Source of the DNA: DASXKD01 sp963703605
Lineage (GTDB): Bacteria > Actinomycetota > Actinomycetes > Streptosporangiales > Streptosporangiaceae
Direction of reading: 5' to 3'
DNA: 64,000 nt
Assembly (NCBI GenBank): GCA_963703605.1
Contig: CAVPFC010000040.1
Location: forward strand, 124,001 to 188,000
In this document: in pieces, positions 33,399-41,767 of the stretch
Numbering within the stretch: the stretch's first letter is position 1
How the letters are laid out: each line of letters begins with the position of its first letter
The notes under the pieces: generated by a model
Database searches by the model: none
Told to the model about the DNA's origin: nothing
The model's input: only the letters and a program-made list of their open reading frames with translations
Program-made: the position numbers and the translations under genes

Positions 33399-33913
33399 GA
33401 ACCGGCTCCCAGAATGCTCTGCGCTGGGGGGTCGCCAGCGTGGCCCTCTTAACCATTGAGTCGGACTCGTCCTGTTCTGTCTGCCGGGAGGCGACCTGCC
33501 GCCGGATTGGCGGCCACCACCTGCCCCCGTAATCCACCCGTGCCACTCCCACCCCCCTTGGTCCGGGGGGTGCCCCGGGGCCAGCACTGCCGGCCTGGCA
33601 CGGTTTCAGCGCCATGAAACACGACAGGGGCCCGGCGGGGGCATTGGTGGCATATTTCGCCTTGCACCCGACATGGACCCTGTCAACTCGCACACAGGCG
33701 GCCTTAAGGCTGCGTGCAAGCCTCCGGAAGTTCCCGGCGAGTTCGGCACGGCACTGATATGGCGCCTTCGGCGCACTGCGCCGGTCTGCGGTATGCGTTC
33801 CGGCGCAAGATTTATGGTATCGCGCGTCCCGGGAGTCCGCTGGAGTTGCGCGATTGTGGCCCTTTCGCCTCACGCTCCGTGACCCGGGTGGTCCCGGCGG
33901 GCCGCAGCGGAAG
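33399..33913. other. 515-base intergenic region, no convincing gene
   Basis: I see no recognisable gene here. There is a hairpin at 33550-33572 (CACCCCCC with GGGGGGTG) followed by GTGCCCCGGGG, which resembles the CCGGGGGTGTCCCCCGG part of repeat copy A. A 47-codon ATG frame (33614, MKHDRGPAGALVAYFALHPT) has no known relative. The base composition is less GC-rich than the flanks, so this may be regulatory or decayed sequence. Confidence 0.5.
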
Positions 33914-35494
33914 TCAGGAGATGTCGGGCGGGCGGTAGGTGCCCCATACGTCGCGCAGGGCATCACATGCCTCACCGATCGTGGCCCGCGCCCGAAGGGC
34001 TTCCCGCAGCGGGACCAGCACGTTCTCCGGGCCGGCCGCGGCCCGCTTGAGCTCGTCGAGGCTGCGCCGCCACCCATCAGCGTCACGGGACGCGCGAAGT
34101 AGCGCCAGCCGTTTGGCCTGCTGCTCTTCGAGCGAAGGATCCACCCGCAGCGGCTGATACGGGGCGTCACCATCGGAGCGGAACTTGTTGACGCCCACCA
34201 CGACCCGGTCGCCCGCGTCGATCTGCTGGGCGACCCGGTAGGCCGACCGCTCGATCTCGGCCTTCTGGAAGCCGCGCTCGATCGCCGCGACCGCACCGCC
34301 CAGGTCTTCGACGGCCGCCATCAGCTCCGCCGCCACGGCCTCCACGTCGTCGGTCATCGACTCCATCGCGTAGGAGCCGGCGAACGGGTCCACGGTCGCG
34401 GTCAGGTCGGTCTCGTAGGCGAGCACCTGCTGCGTGCGCAGGGCCAGCCGCGCCGCGTGCTCGGTCGGCAGCGCGATCGCCTCGTCGTAGGCGTTGGTGT
34501 GCAGCGACTGGGTACCGCCGAGCACCGCGGCCAGCGCCTGGATTGTCACCCGGGCCAGGTTGACCTCGGGCTGCTGGGCGGTGAGCTGCACCCCCGCGGT
34601 CTGGGTGTGGAAGCGCAGCATCTGCGACCGCGGGTCGGCCGCGCCGAACTCGTCCCGCATGATCCGCGCCCACAGCCGGCGCGCGGCGCGGAACTTGGCC
34701 ACCTCTTCGAGCAGGGTGGTCCTGGCCACGAAGAAGAACGACAGGCGCGGCGCGAAGTCATCGATGGCCAGGCCCGCCCGCAGCGCCGCGCGGACGTACT
34801 CCTTCGCGTTGGCCAGCGTGAACGCGATCTCCTGCACCGGCGTGGCGCCCGCCTCGGCCATGTGATACCCGGAGATCGAGATCGTGTTCCACCGCGGCAG
34901 CTCGCGCTGGCAGTAGGCGAACGTGTCGGCGACCAGCCGCAGCGACGGCTCCGGCGGGTAGATGTAGGTGCCGCGGGCGATGTACTCCTTGAGCACGTCG
35001 TTCTGGATGGTCCCGGTCAGCGCGCCGCCCGCGACCCCCTGCTCCGCCGCGACGAGCTGGTAGAGCAGCAGGAGCAGCGCGGCGGGCGCGTTGATGGTCA
35101 TCGAGGTGGAGACCCGGTCCAGCGGGATGCCGTCGAGCAGCGTGCGCATGTCCTCGATGGAGTCGATCGCGACGCCGACCCTGCCGACTTCCCCGTGCGC
35201 CTCCGGCGCGTCGGAGTCGTATCCCATCTGGGTCGGCAGGTCGAAGGCGACCGAGAGGCCCGTGGTGCCGGCCGCGATCAGCTTGTGGTACCGCTCGTTG
35301 GACTCCCGCGCGGTGGCGAAGCCCGCGTACTGCCGCATGGTCCACGGGCGGCCGGTGTACATGCCCGGGTAGATGCCGCGGGTGAACGGGAACTCACCCG
35401 GCCGGCCGAGCTGCGTGGCAGGGTCGAAGCCCGGCGGCTCCCCCGGCTCGTACACCGGCTCGACCGGCAGCCCGGACTCCGATTGGCGTCCCAT
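33914..35494 (-). CDS. acyl-CoA mutase large subunit (methylmalonyl-CoA mutase family), standalone
   Basis: 526 residues, covering only the substrate-binding TIM barrel of B12-dependent acyl-CoA mutases. The C-terminal cobalamin-binding domain (DxHxxG) is absent and must come from a separate small subunit encoded elsewhere. MYTGRPWTMRQYAGFATA and GTIQNDVLKEYIARGTYIY keep Tyr46 and Arg174, which I align with Tyr89 and Arg207 of methylmalonyl-CoA mutase. This points to a carboxylated substrate rather than isobutyryl-CoA. It would turn methylmalonyl-CoA to succinyl-CoA or a related acyl-CoA. The ATG lies 12 bases after a strong hairpin. Confidence 0.87.
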   Translation of the reverse strand: MGRQSESGLPVEPVYEPGEPPGFDPATQLGRPGEFPFTRGIYPGMYTGRPWTMRQYAGFATARESNERYHKLIAAGTTGLSVAFDLPTQMGYDSDAPEAHGEVGRVGVAIDSIEDMRTLLDGIPLDRVSTSMTINAPAALLLLLYQLVAAEQGVAGGALTGTIQNDVLKEYIARGTYIYPPEPSLRLVADTFAYCQRELPRWNTISISGYHMAEAGATPVQEIAFTLANAKEYVRAALRAGLAIDDFAPRLSFFFVARTTLLEEVAKFRAARRLWARIMRDEFGAADPRSQMLRFHTQTAGVQLTAQQPEVNLARVTIQALAAVLGGTQSLHTNAYDEAIALPTEHAARLALRTQQVLAYETDLTATVDPFAGSYAMESMTDDVEAVAAELMAAVEDLGGAVAAIERGFQKAEIERSAYRVAQQIDAGDRVVVGVNKFRSDGDAPYQPLRVDPSLEEQQAKRLALLRASRDADGWRRSLDELKRAAAGPENVLVPLREALRARATIGEACDALRDVWGTYRPPDIS

Positions 35495-35506
35495 GGGCCA
35501 AGGATA

Positions 35507-35546
35507 GGCGAGGCCCTGTGCCCCTGCCGGGGTCCAGGGCCTCGCC
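35507..35546. terminator. strong hairpin ahead of the mutase gene
   Basis: GGCGAGGCCCTG pairs perfectly with CAGGGCCTCGCC, with an inner CCCC/GGGG stem in the loop. It lies between the beta-helix remnant and the mutase start on the minus strand. It is either the remnant's terminator or an attenuator in the mutase leader. Confidence 0.7.
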
Positions 35547-35566
35547 GGTGCGGTGCCGGCTGGCCG

Positions 35567-36064
35567 CTACTTGGCGGCCACCGTGTAACCGTGGGCGTTG
35601 ATAACCGAGTCCCTGTGGTTGCCGCGCTTCTGGATGAAGCCGACGCCACTCCTGCCGTTGATGACGTTGGTGCCCTGGGTGCCGCCGATGATCCAGGTCT
35701 CGCCGGTGGCGCGGTGCCCGAGCAGTTGGTCGTCGCCATGGTTGCCGATGATCAGCACCTTGAAGCTGCCGCCGTTGGCCAGGTAGGCGTTACTGGTCCC
35801 GGCCGGAGCACAGAGAACCTCGTCGTTGGCGTTCGCGGTGACCGACGTGCCGGACGTGCAGCCCTCCTGCCCGGTGAACGTGGAGTCCGTCGCCCACGGG
35901 AAGAAGTTGACGTCGGCGCTCACCGACGCGCCCGACCCGAAGCTCCAGAGCGAGGGACCGCTTGCATCCCCCCACCAGTCGTTGGTCGCGGTAACCGCCG
36001 ACGTGCTCTGATTCGCGATGCCGGCGGCGTTCGAGGCCAGTCGCCGGTCACCCGCCTCCGACAC
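35567..36064 (-). pseudogene. 3' remnant of a secreted beta-helix protein
   Basis: 165 codons from a GTG, with no signal peptide. TATNDWWGDASGPS followed by ASVSADVNFFPWATDSTF is the usual last turn and cap of right-handed parallel beta-helix surface proteins. The rest (VLIIGNHGDDQLLGHR, WIIGGTQGTNVINGR) is rich in Gly/Asn/Asp like an RTX-type tail. The frame is open only to a stop near 36141, and the many upstream helix turns expected in such proteins are missing. A 5' deletion next to the carboxypeptidase gene is the simplest reading. Confidence 0.6.
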
Positions 36065-36159
36065 GAGGTCACCGCGACCGGAACGCGCGCGAAGTCCATG
36101 CCTGCGAAATCCGGGCCCGCAAAGCCCAAGGTGGGCTGGTCAATGGTTAACTACTGACT

Positions 36160-37482
36160 GTGACGTACCGGGGAACGGCGGGCCGGACCGGTCGCGCCCG
36201 CCAAGACGGCCAGGGGGCCGAGTGGGCGGCGCGCCTGGGCGGGCGGGCGCTCGCTGCGGCGGCGGCGTGCCTGGCGGTCACGCTGACGGCGGCCGCGGGC
36301 ATGCCCTCGCCGGGCAACGTCCAGCACCCGTCCGGGCCGATCGGCGGGCCGGAACTGGCGAGCCGGGGCGTGGTCGTCAACTATCCGGCCGGCGGCACCA
36401 AGCGCCTGCCCAAGGTGGCCGCGTCCGCGTGGGTCATCGCCGACGCCGGCACCGGGCAGGTGCTGGCGGCCAGGGACCCGCACGGCTGGTTCCTGCCCGC
36501 GAGCACGCTGAAGGTGCTGACCGCGATCACCTTGATGCCGGTGCTCAAGCCGGACGCCACCGTGGTCACCACGCCCCGGGCCGCCAACGAGATCCCCAGC
36601 AAGGTCGGCCTGATCCCCGGGGATCGTTACAAGGTGTCCGACCTGTTCAAAGCCATGCTGATGATCTCCGCCAACGACGCCGCGATGTCGCTCGCCCAGG
36701 CGACCGGATCGGTCAGCAAGGGCGTCGCCATGATGAACGCGGAGGCGCGTCACCTTCAGGCCGACGACACCGTGGCCAGGCGGCCGAACGGGCTCAACGG
36801 CCCGGGACAGCACGTGTCCGCGTACGACGAGGCGCTGTTCGCCCGGCAGGCGCTGGCCATCCCCCAGTTCATGCGCGACGAGCAACTGCGCACGATGCGG
36901 TTCCCGCTGAAGCCGCACCACAAGCCGGTCACCCTGTACACCCAGAACGACATGATGGACACCTACCGGGGCGACCTCGGCGCGAAGATCGGCTGGACCA
37001 ATGCGTCCGAAACGACCTTTATCGGCTGGGCACGCCGGAATGGCCACACCCTGGTGGTGACCATTCTGCACTGCAAGCCGCTGACCGAAATGACGTACGC
37101 CGCACGCCTGCTGAACTGGGGCTTCGCCGAGGACGGAAAGGTCAGGCCGGTGGGCACGCTGGTCTCCCCGCTGCCCGCGCATCCCGTCGCGCATCCGGCG
37201 GTGCATCGCCCGCCGGCCCGGCAGATACACCGGGCGCTGCCACCGCCGGCCAAGCTCGGGGTGCCCGGCATCCCGTTGCTGGCCGTCCTTGGCACGCTGA
37301 TCCTCGCCGCGCTGACCGGCCTGGTGATCGCGATGGTCAGCCGCAGGCGGCGGGCCTGGGGCCCGCCGGGTGGCGGCCCGCCCGGTGGCAGTGCGGCCGG
37401 TGGCAGTGCGGCCGGTGGCAGTGCGGCCGGTGGCAGTGCGGCGGCGGGCAGCCCGCCGGGGGCAAGCGCGGCAGGCGGCTGA
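36160..37482 (+). CDS. D-alanyl-D-alanine carboxypeptidase-like protein (S11), KTG changed to KIG
   Basis: 440 residues. A signal segment lies near residues 30-46. The serine-peptidase motifs are PASTLK (Ser115, Lys118), SAN (Ser170, Asn172) and GAKIGWTNA at 275-283, where the normal KTG is KIG. The fold would trim the terminal D-Ala of peptidoglycan stems; loss of the KTG threonine could alter activity. After a Pro/His-rich linker a membrane helix (LAVLGTLILAALTGLVIAMV) anchors the C terminus, followed by a Gly/Ser/Ala tail coded by a 15-base tandem repeat. The gene is convergent with trpS. Confidence 0.87.
   Translation: MTYRGTAGRTGRARQDGQGAEWAARLGGRALAAAAACLAVTLTAAAGMPSPGNVQHPSGPIGGPELASRGVVVNYPAGGTKRLPKVAASAWVIADAGTGQVLAARDPHGWFLPASTLKVLTAITLMPVLKPDATVVTTPRAANEIPSKVGLIPGDRYKVSDLFKAMLMISANDAAMSLAQATGSVSKGVAMMNAEARHLQADDTVARRPNGLNGPGQHVSAYDEALFARQALAIPQFMRDEQLRTMRFPLKPHHKPVTLYTQNDMMDTYRGDLGAKIGWTNASETTFIGWARRNGHTLVVTILHCKPLTEMTYAARLLNWGFAEDGKVRPVGTLVSPLPAHPVAHPAVHRPPARQIHRALPPPAKLGVPGIPLLAVLGTLILAALTGLVIAMVSRRRRAWGPPGGGPPGGSAAGGSAAGGSAAGGSAAAGSPPGASAAGG
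37384..37443 (+). repeat. 15-base tandem repeat, four units
   Basis: GGTGGCAGTGCGGCC is repeated four times without a break; only the last base of unit four differs. It encodes (GGSAA)4 at the cytoplasmic end of the carboxypeptidase. Identical units suggest recent slippage, so copy number may vary between strains. Confidence 0.9.
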
Positions 37483-37499
37483 GCGCCCGCGCGGGCCTG

Positions 37500-38513
37500 T
37501 TATCCGGCGCGCACCGCGGGCAGGAAGCCGGTCCGGTCGCTGACCTGCCTCATGGTCTCCCGGGCGACCGGCCGCGCCCGCGCCGCGCCGTGGGCCAGCA
37601 ACCGGTCCAGCCCGGCCTCGTCGGCCAGCAGCTTCTCCGTGCGCTCCCGGATCGGGGCCAGCGCGGCGACCACGACTTCGGCCAGGTCCTTCTTGAATGC
37701 CCCGTACCCGGCGCCGGCGTAGCGGGACTCCAGGTCCGTGATGGTGTCCCCGGTCAGCGCGGAGTAGATCCGCAGCAGGTTCGTGACGCCCGGCTTGCCC
37801 GCGTCGTCCGCCCGTACCTCACCGCCCGGATCGGTGACCGCCTTCGCGATCTTGCGGCGGATCGCATCCGGCTCGTCCAGGACGTCGATGATCCCCTGCT
37901 GCGAGGATGACGACTTGCTCATCTTCGCGGCCGGGTTCTGCAAGTCGGTGATCTTCGCGACCCCGGTGAGGATGTAGGCGGCCGGCACGGTGAAGGTGGG
38001 CCCGTAGGTGTGGTTGAACCGGGTCGCGAGATCCCGGGAGAGTTCGAGGTGCTGCCGCTGGTCCTCCCCCACCGGCACCTGCTCGGTCTGGTAGAGCAGG
38101 ATGTCGGCGGCCTGGAGCACCGGGTAGCTGAACAGCCCGAGGCTCGCCTGGGCGTCGCCGCCCTTGGCGGCCTTGTCCTTGAACTGCGTCATCCGCCGCA
38201 ACTCGCCCATCCTGGTCATGCAGCCAAGTACCCAGGTCAGCTCCGTGTGCTCGGGCACGTGGCTCTGCACGAACACGGTGCACCGGTCGGGATCGAGCCC
38301 GGCGGCCAGCAACTGCGCGGCGGCGACTCTGGTGCGCTGGCGCAGCGTCGGCGGGTCCTGCGGGACGGTGATCGCGTGCAGGTCAACCACGCAGTAGAAG
38401 GCGTCGTACGAATCCTGCAAGGCCACCCACTGGCGGACCGCGCCCAGGTAGTTGCCGAGGTGGAAGGAGTCGGCAGTTGGCTGGATCCCAGAGAACACTC
38501 GTGGCGCGGGCAT
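37500..38513 (-). CDS. trpS: tryptophanyl-tRNA synthetase
   Basis: 337 residues, a normal length for bacterial TrpRS. SGIQPTADSFHLGNYLGAV holds the HIGH-type signature, and AKMSKSSSSQQG the KMSKS loop. VGEDQRQHLELSRDLA contacts the tRNA acceptor and active site. It charges tRNA-Trp in the cytoplasm. The ATG at 38513 (MPAPRVFSGIQP) lies ten bases after the stop of the double-HTH LuxR gene, so the two may be cotranscribed. Confidence 0.95.
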   Translation of the reverse strand: MPAPRVFSGIQPTADSFHLGNYLGAVRQWVALQDSYDAFYCVVDLHAITVPQDPPTLRQRTRVAAAQLLAAGLDPDRCTVFVQSHVPEHTELTWVLGCMTRMGELRRMTQFKDKAAKGGDAQASLGLFSYPVLQAADILLYQTEQVPVGEDQRQHLELSRDLATRFNHTYGPTFTVPAAYILTGVAKITDLQNPAAKMSKSSSSQQGIIDVLDEPDAIRRKIAKAVTDPGGEVRADDAGKPGVTNLLRIYSALTGDTITDLESRYAGAGYGAFKKDLAEVVVAALAPIRERTEKLLADEAGLDRLLAHGAARARPVARETMRQVSDRTGFLPAVRAG

Positions 38514-38523
38514 GCCCCGCAGT

Positions 38524-39855
38524 CTAGACGGAAGCCGGCTCGTCACCGGCCGGCAGCAGGCCGAACGCGTCGGCGACGGCAAGCGCGCCCGCCCTGTTCC
38601 GGACGCCAAGCTTGCGGAACAGGCGGGTTTGCACGTTCTCGACGGTCTTCGGGGCGATGCCGAGTTCCCGTGCGGTCTGCCGGATCGAGTGCCCGCGGGC
38701 GAGCGAGCTCAGGATGTCGCTTTCCCGTGAGGTCAGCTCGGGCAGCCCGGCCTGGCCGGGCACGTGCTCGTCCCATCTGACGCCCGCGGCCTTGATCAGC
38801 GGGCGCATCGGCATCGAGTCGACGACCAGGTACCCCTGGCTCACCATCCGCAGCACGGACAGGAAGTGGGCGTCGATCCGGTCGGCCGCGACCAGGGCAC
38901 TGGCCCCGGTCGCCAGCGCGCTGGCCAGTTCCGGGGAGTCGAACGGCCTGCTGTGCACCAGGATCGCCGGGATGCTGAGCTCGGCGACCAGGTCCCAGTC
39001 CCGCTCCTGCGGATCCACCAGCACGGCCACCGCCGGGCCACGCTGCCAGCGGGCCCAGTGGGCGTCCGATGCGGGCCCGGCCGCGGCCGGGCCCTGGGCA
39101 AGCACGAACGGCAGCCCGCTGCCGAGCAGGGCCGCCACGACCCGGTCCAGGGCGCGGCACGGCTGGCCGGACACCACGGGCAGGACGGTGAACTCGCCGT
39201 CCTGCTGGTTCCTGCGGCGCGCCGCCGGTTTGGCCGGCGGGCTGCCCCGGGCCAGCATGCCCAGGGACGCGGCGCGGGCCACGGCGTGCGCGCTGCTGCT
39301 CACCTCCATCTTCGCGTAGACGCGGCGCTTGAGGTTCTCCACCCGCTCCGGGCTGATGCCGAGCAGCGCGGCGATCTCGGGCACGATGTGCCCGGAACCG
39401 GTCAGCACGACGATCTCGCGCTCCCGGTCGGTGAGGCCGCCCTGGCCCTGCCTGATCTCCCTGGCGTGCCGCGCCTTCCGCCGGCGCACCAGGGCGAGCA
39501 CCGCGGCCAGGCCGTGCGACTCGGGCACGAGCGAGGAAACGCCGGCCTGGCAGGCCGCGGCCAGATCCTCCTCGGACGCCTCGCGGTAGACCACGATCAC
39601 GTTCAGTTCCGGGAAACGCCGCAGCAGCGCACGCGCCCGCGAGGCCATTTCACCCAGCCGCAGCCCCGCGTCGAGGATCACCACATCCGGCCGGCACAGG
39701 CGGCACAGGGCGACGACACCGTCGGCTTCCGCGACCCTGCCCACGACCGTGACGTCCGGGCGAATGGCCAGGCAAGCGGCGAGGGTGTCCCGGAGCAGGC
39801 GCTGCGGAGAGTGCACCGCTACCCGGAGGGTGAGGTTCGTGAGAGGCACAGTCAT
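38524..39855 (-). CDS. double LuxR-type regulator (receiver-HTH-receiver-like-HTH)
   Basis: 443 residues built as two response-regulator halves. Half one: a receiver-like domain (about residues 8-128, RVAVHSPQ to LALVRRR, with Asp57 in VVILDA but no acidic pair or conserved Lys) and a LuxR HTH (about 139-196, LTDREREIVVLTGSGHIVPEIAALLGISPERV shown by its LTDREREIV core). Half two: a degenerate receiver-like domain (about 220-350) and a second LuxR HTH (LTSRESDILSSLARGHSIRQ). Two DNA-binding heads in one chain could bridge two sites or act as a dimer substitute. No kinase is adjacent. The start is coupled to an upstream nine-codon ORF. Confidence 0.82.
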   Translation of the reverse strand: MTVPLTNLTLRVAVHSPQRLLRDTLAACLAIRPDVTVVGRVAEADGVVALCRLCRPDVVILDAGLRLGEMASRARALLRRFPELNVIVVYREASEEDLAAACQAGVSSLVPESHGLAAVLALVRRRKARHAREIRQGQGGLTDREREIVVLTGSGHIVPEIAALLGISPERVENLKRRVYAKMEVSSSAHAVARAASLGMLARGSPPAKPAARRRNQQDGEFTVLPVVSGQPCRALDRVVAALLGSGLPFVLAQGPAAAGPASDAHWARWQRGPAVAVLVDPQERDWDLVAELSIPAILVHSRPFDSPELASALATGASALVAADRIDAHFLSVLRMVSQGYLVVDSMPMRPLIKAAGVRWDEHVPGQAGLPELTSRESDILSSLARGHSIRQTARELGIAPKTVENVQTRLFRKLGVRNRAGALAVADAFGLLPAGDEPASV

Positions 39856-39881
39856 CGCTGATGCGCGGTTTCGTTTTCCAT
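39852..39881 (-). CDS. upstream leader ORF of the double LuxR gene
   Basis: ATG at 39881 opens MENETAHQR and stops at TGA 39854-39852, which overlaps the LuxR ATG (39855-39853) as ATGA. The leader arises from a 26-base direct duplication of the start region. Termination-reinitiation could set LuxR expression. No strong ribosome binding site is visible before either ATG. Confidence 0.45.
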   Translation of the reverse strand: MENETAHQR

Positions 39882-39905
39882 CGCTGATGCGAGGTTTCCG
39901 TTTTC
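39853..39905. repeat. 26/27-base direct repeat over the LuxR start
   Basis: 39853-39878 and 39879-39905 are direct copies differing by one substitution and one insertion. Each copy on the minus strand ends GCATCAGCGATG, so the duplication created two ATG codons, one for the leader ORF and one for the LuxR gene. Confidence 0.8.
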
Positions 39906-39975
39906 TCCGCTCCCAGCGGATTTATGCCATTCCGGAGTCTAGACCTGGCCGGCCGACGGGCGCCGGGAAATCGAT

Positions 39976-41721
39976 CTAGTGGCTGGCCGCGTCGACGCCG
40001 GTGCGCACCGGCACGATGTCGGGCACCGCGGCGGCGATCGCGTCGGCGTCGGCGTCGCTGTCGGCCTCCTCGGACGCCCGCTGGGCCGCGACGTCGGCCC
40101 GGTAGTGCTCGACCTCCCGGGCCGTTTGGCCGGAGTCCCACCGCAGCGGCCCCGCGATCAGGCTCGCCGCCTCCACCGCCGAGGCCAGCCCGCGGTCGGG
40201 CGTCTCCATGGCGATGTGCGTGCGCCGGGCCAGCACGTCATCGAGATGCCGGGCGCCCTCGTGTGAGGCGGCGTAGACGATCTCGGCGCGCAGGTAGTCG
40301 TCGGCGCCGTCCAGCGGCCGGCCCAGGCGGGGGTCGGCGGCGATCAGGCCGAGCACCTCACGCGCCAGCGACCCGTACCGCCGCAGCAGATGCTCGATCC
40401 GCGCCACGTGCAGGCCGGACGAGGTGGCCAGGCGGCGCCGGGCGTTCCACAGCGCCAGGTAACCGTCCGCCCCGGCCAGCGGCACCCGGTCCGTGCAGGA
40501 CGGCGGCGTGCGCCAGTCCAGGCCGTGTACGACCGCGTCCACGGCGTCCCTGGCCATGAGCCGGTAGGTGGTGTACTTGCCGCCCGCGACCAGCACGAGC
40601 CCGGGCACCGGGTTGGCGACGACATGCTCGCGCGACAGCCGGGACGTGAGCTCGGACTCACCGGACAGCAGCGGCCGCAGCCCGGCGTACACGGCCGTGA
40701 CGTCGTCCCGGCCCAGCGGCGTGGCGAGCACCCGGTTGGCCTGGCCGAGCAGGTAGTCGATGTCCGCCCGGCTGGCGGCGGGGTGCGACTTGCTGCCCGC
40801 CCATTCGGTGTCCGTGGTGCCGATGATCCAGTGCCGCTCCCACGGGATGATGAACAGGACGCTGAACGGGGTCTTCAGGATGATCCCGGCCGAGGCGTGG
40901 ATGCGGTCCTTCGGCACCACCAGGTGGACGCCCTTGGAAACCCGCAGGTTGATGGTGCCGCGCCCGCCCACCATGGCCTGGATCTCGTCGGTCCACACCC
41001 CGGTCGCGTTCACCACCTGCTGCGCCCGGATCTCCAGTTCGGCCCCGGACTCCAGGTCGACCGCGCGGACCCCGGTCACCCGGGCGCCCTCCCGCAGGAA
41101 CCCCGTCACCTGGACCCGCGAGGCGACCTGAGCACCGTAGTGGGCGGCGGTGCGGGCCAGCGTGAGCACGTACCGGGCGTCGTCCACCTGGGCGTCCCAG
41201 AACGCGACCGCACCTGTGATCGCGGACCGCTTGAGCCCCGGCACAAGGCGCAGGGCGCCGCGCCGCGACAGTTGCCGGTGCCCGGGCAGCCCCCTGGTCT
41301 GGCCGAGCGAGAACCCGAGTACGTCGTAGGTGCCGACCCCGGCGCCCACGTACGCGCGTTCCCAGACCCGGTGGGTGAGCGGGAAGACGAAGGGAACCGG
41401 CCGGACCAGGTGCGGCGCGATCACCCCGAGCAGCAGCGCCCGCTCGGTCAGCGCCTCCCGGACCAGGCTGACGTTGAGCTGCTCCAGGTAGCGCAGGCCG
41501 CCGTGGATGAGCTTGCTCGACCGGGACGAGGTGCCCGCGGCGAAGTCCCGCGCCTCGACCAGCCCGACCGACAGCCCGCGGGTGGCGGCGTCGAGCGCCA
41601 CTCCCGCGCCCACCACGCCCCCGCCCACCACCAGCACCTGGTGCTCGGTACCCGCCAGCGCTGCCAGCGCCGCAGACCTTCCGTCGGTGCTCAGCCTGGC
41701 TGCGGCGGTCGCTTCGGCCAT
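39976..41721 (-). CDS. glpD: aerobic glycerol-3-phosphate dehydrogenase
   Basis: 581 residues. VLVVGGGVVGAGVALDAATRG binds FAD (GGGVVG), then GTSSRSSKLIHGGLRYLE is the family signature. Later RLSREHVVANPVPGLVLVAGGKYTTYR closes the FAD site. A C-terminal GlpD_C domain starts near residue 400. It oxidises glycerol-3-phosphate to DHAP and passes electrons to quinone at the inner membrane. I use the ATG at 41721; a GTG lies one codon upstream. glpK and glpF are not adjacent. It follows guaB3 by 46 bases, an order also seen near guaB in Streptomyces. Confidence 0.93.
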   Translation of the reverse strand: MAEATAAARLSTDGRSAALAALAGTEHQVLVVGGGVVGAGVALDAATRGLSVGLVEARDFAAGTSSRSSKLIHGGLRYLEQLNVSLVREALTERALLLGVIAPHLVRPVPFVFPLTHRVWERAYVGAGVGTYDVLGFSLGQTRGLPGHRQLSRRGALRLVPGLKRSAITGAVAFWDAQVDDARYVLTLARTAAHYGAQVASRVQVTGFLREGARVTGVRAVDLESGAELEIRAQQVVNATGVWTDEIQAMVGGRGTINLRVSKGVHLVVPKDRIHASAGIILKTPFSVLFIIPWERHWIIGTTDTEWAGSKSHPAASRADIDYLLGQANRVLATPLGRDDVTAVYAGLRPLLSGESELTSRLSREHVVANPVPGLVLVAGGKYTTYRLMARDAVDAVVHGLDWRTPPSCTDRVPLAGADGYLALWNARRRLATSSGLHVARIEHLLRRYGSLAREVLGLIAADPRLGRPLDGADDYLRAEIVYAASHEGARHLDDVLARRTHIAMETPDRGLASAVEAASLIAGPLRWDSGQTAREVEHYRADVAAQRASEEADSDADADAIAAAVPDIVPVRTGVDAASH

Positions 41722-41767
41722 CACATGCGGAACGCTAGCATCCCGCCTGACGTGATCATTCCGCTGG

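Noticed and set aside
33614..33757. A 47-codon ATG open frame in the 515-base gap
   Set aside because: No recognisable motif, no ribosome binding site and no conserved partner; kept only as a remark in the gap description.
37384..37443. Short regular repeats as a possible CRISPR array
   Set aside because: The 15-base units are contiguous with no spacers and lie in frame within a coding sequence. No cas genes are present in the window.
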